Shown here: positions 62,482 to 64,000 of the stretch, piece by piece
How the letters are laid out: each line of letters starts with the position of its first letter
Position numbering within the stretch: the first letter of the stretch is position 1
From: Hyaloperonospora brassicae
Lineage: Eukaryota > Oomycota > Peronosporomycetes > Peronosporales > Peronosporaceae
Assembly (NCBI GenBank): GCA_947650285.1
Contig: CANTFL010000272.1
Location: 394,609-458,608 of the forward strand
DNA length: 64,000 bases
Reading direction: 5' to 3'
Notes under the pieces: model-generated
What the model saw: the letters and a program-made list of their open reading frames with translations, nothing else
Told to the model about the DNA's origin: nothing
Databases searched by the model: none
Program-made: the position numbers and the translations under genes

Positions 62482-64000
62482 TTTCTATTATTCTTCCTCT
62501 ACACTTTTTGCAATCGCAAATATATGATGTGATTGAGAATCATAAGGACGTCAGTCGTCGTGATGACGTCGATGACTCTTTTCGTAGTCATCGTAGCCGT
62601 ATCAATCGCATTGATTGCGGCGATCGTGGTCCTGTTATTTATGCCGGCACAGCAAAAGGAGCAGGATCGGTACGCGTTACGATCGACTTCTAAGAGCAAG
62701 CCATGGATACCTACCTGATGCAATCGGAAGCAATGGTATGAATAAAGTGCTAGAAGATATCGAATATTACCACTCGATCCGTCAAGAATCCATGATCTTG
62801 TTGTTAGTGCAAATGAATATTGCATAAAATATGGATTTTGCATCGATACCTTCTTTTTAAATCGATGTTAACACGGCAACCGCAACCGAGACGAAGTTTT
62901 GTTGGTGCAGGGGTGGAACGATTTATCGTCAAAATTGAATATGTTGGCCGTAACGCTTTTTCAGTCGAACTTCTTGCAGCTCGTAAAAGGTCAGAGCAGA
63001 AGTCTCCAACCGGGGATCAGTATATATTTCACCGAATGTCTCAAGAGGACTTTTTACCTTGCTCTCGTAGGGAGAGAACTGTCAGAGATGTGTAAAAAAC
63101 TCTGTTAGCGTCTATAGGGAGGCCTTCCTCCGTATTCAGCTCTATAACAGGGGGCGCATTTCGTCCAAGATGTTTCAAGGAATCGAAATTCATGCTCCTT
63201 AAACGCTTTCTTTACGACCGCGCCAAGTTTTCGTTTGAAGATGGACCTCCAACGACAAATGGTGCGTCTCGTATAACTTCTCGACGTGACCGGTGTATCC
63301 ACCATTAGCTGAGAGCGGGGATCCCATCTGTTCCACGAGGATGGATTTACCCGCCACTGGACGAGTTAAGACTTCCTTGATCCTGAATCGTCACGGGGTT
63401 TCAGGTACGTTCCACAAGAAAGCGTTGATTACCGTGTAAGTCCATTACAAGATGTGGTAGAGGATAAAACTTCCTATAATCCGTTTGAATTATCATCTGG
63501 ACCAACACGAGATAGATCGCGCAACCTCTGAATCGCGCCACAATTTGGAGCATTAAAGGCAGATAAGCTACATTCTAAATTATTTTGTGCTAAAGCACCG
63601 CAAATATGGTGAGGCTGATCTGGCAAAGGATCGTGCCGATTGCACCTTCGCACAGCTTCAGGTCAAACGGGATTTCCGTTACCTCGTTAAAGATCTGGCG
63701 ACAGTTCGCAGGGGGATCTCTCAATTGAGTGAAGAGATCTCTTTACTAGGCGACCAATCTGATCGCCAGAGGCGCAAGCGCAAAATCCGGATGGGGTTTT
63801 TTGAACGTGGGGGTTATCTTCATCGTCGGAAGAGGGCTCGTACTGACAACACGGGCGAAGACGCCCGACGTAAAACGAAGGATGCGTGCGAAACCTACGT
63901 GACAATTCGATAGTCTATGCGTTGCCTTGTCGGTGCAGCACATGAAAGGGGATGATATACTTGGACAGTAGTATACTGCTGCCCACGTTAGTTTACACGA
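62482..64000 (-). mobile_element. Element D' fragment (D family), runs off the window
   Basis: Reverse complement of 7560-9071, at about 95% identity near the A junction and about 75-80% beyond 63600. On the minus strand 63687-63905 reads RFRTHPSFYVGRLRPC and ends ERSPCELSPDL, the integrase C-terminus. The chromodomain remnant lies at about 63240-63360. Confidence 0.8.
63587..63913 (+). CDS. Antisense coiled-coil ORF of element D' (108 aa)
   Basis: Homologue of the minus-strand ORF at 7561-7965, with ATG at the same place. It shares KYGEADxAKDRADCxFAQLQ and ends in a basic RRKRARTDNTGEDAR stretch where D has RRKRFRTESTDGDAP. It stays open despite many substitutions and lies opposite D' pol. 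Function unknown. Confidence 0.42.
   Translation: MLKHRKYGEADLAKDRADCTFAQLQVKRDFRYLVKDLATVRRGISQLSEEISLLGDQSDRQRRKRKIRMGFFERGGYLHRRKRARTDNTGEDARRKTKDACETYVTIR

Larger units (their letters stand above)
53960..64000 (-). repeat. Right arm of the ~10-kb inverted repeat
   Basis: Co-linear with 7560-17600 in reverse complement (coordinates sum to about 71552). The near-identical core is about 54150-63600. Both edges fade into homologous but more diverged sequence and do not stop abruptly. Confidence 0.9.

Noticed and set aside
7560..64000. The inverted arms as TIRs of a giant DNA transposon (Maverick/Polinton type)
   Set aside because: No DNA polymerase, capsid or packaging ATPase lies between them. 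The arms end within a gypsy element, not at shared termini.

Overview
The window is repeat-rich nuclear DNA, most likely from a plant-pathogenic oomycete of the Peronosporaceae (Phytophthora or a downy mildew). The evidence is Ty3/gypsy polyproteins of the type common in those genomes, an oomycete-style core promoter in front of a small secreted cysteine-rich protein gene, and a mitochondrial rRNA fragment. Only one gene looks like an intact host gene (43272-43466). Nearly everything else is transposable-element sequence of different ages.

Left half (about 1750-41048): four Ty3/gypsy elements nested like Russian dolls. Element D (+ strand, 5' LTR about 1750-2191, badly decayed) was entered by element A-left (9072-41044, flanked by GAAA). 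A-left was entered by element C (18382-39497, flanked by ACACA). C was entered by element B (20271-33756, minus strand, flanked by GTTC). A and B are one lineage: RT, a catalytically degraded gypsy RNase H, a second plant/archaeal-like RNase H, integrase and a C-terminal chromodomain. This matches what I know of the oomycete 'Chronos' group. C and D are a second chromodomain-bearing gypsy lineage.

Middle (41049-50004): AT-rich sequence with the cysteine-rich secreted protein gene. Upstream of it lie a perfect heat-shock-element array and two CRE palindromes. A decayed Mutator-like (MULE) transposon with about 135-bp terminal inverted repeats follows (44028-48096).

Right half (50005-64000): element A-right on the minus strand, followed by a piece of a D-type element (D'). 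The segment from about 54150 to 64000 is a reverse-complement copy of 7560-17400, co-linear to within 1-2 bp, so the window carries two arms of a roughly 10-kb inverted repeat about 36 kb apart. A nuclear copy of mitochondrial large-subunit rRNA (about 53240-53432) sits inside A-right.

Most interesting: an antisense open reading frame recurs at the 3' end of pol in every gypsy lineage here. B carries an 839-868-codon coiled-coil ORF opposite to gag-pol. C carries a 433-codon antisense ORF overlapping the end of pol by about 515 bp. D keeps an antisense coiled-coil ORF, and A-right keeps a decayed homologue of the B protein. These proteins have no function I can recognise and may form an undescribed accessory system of oomycete LTR retrotransposons. 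All identity values are by-eye estimates.
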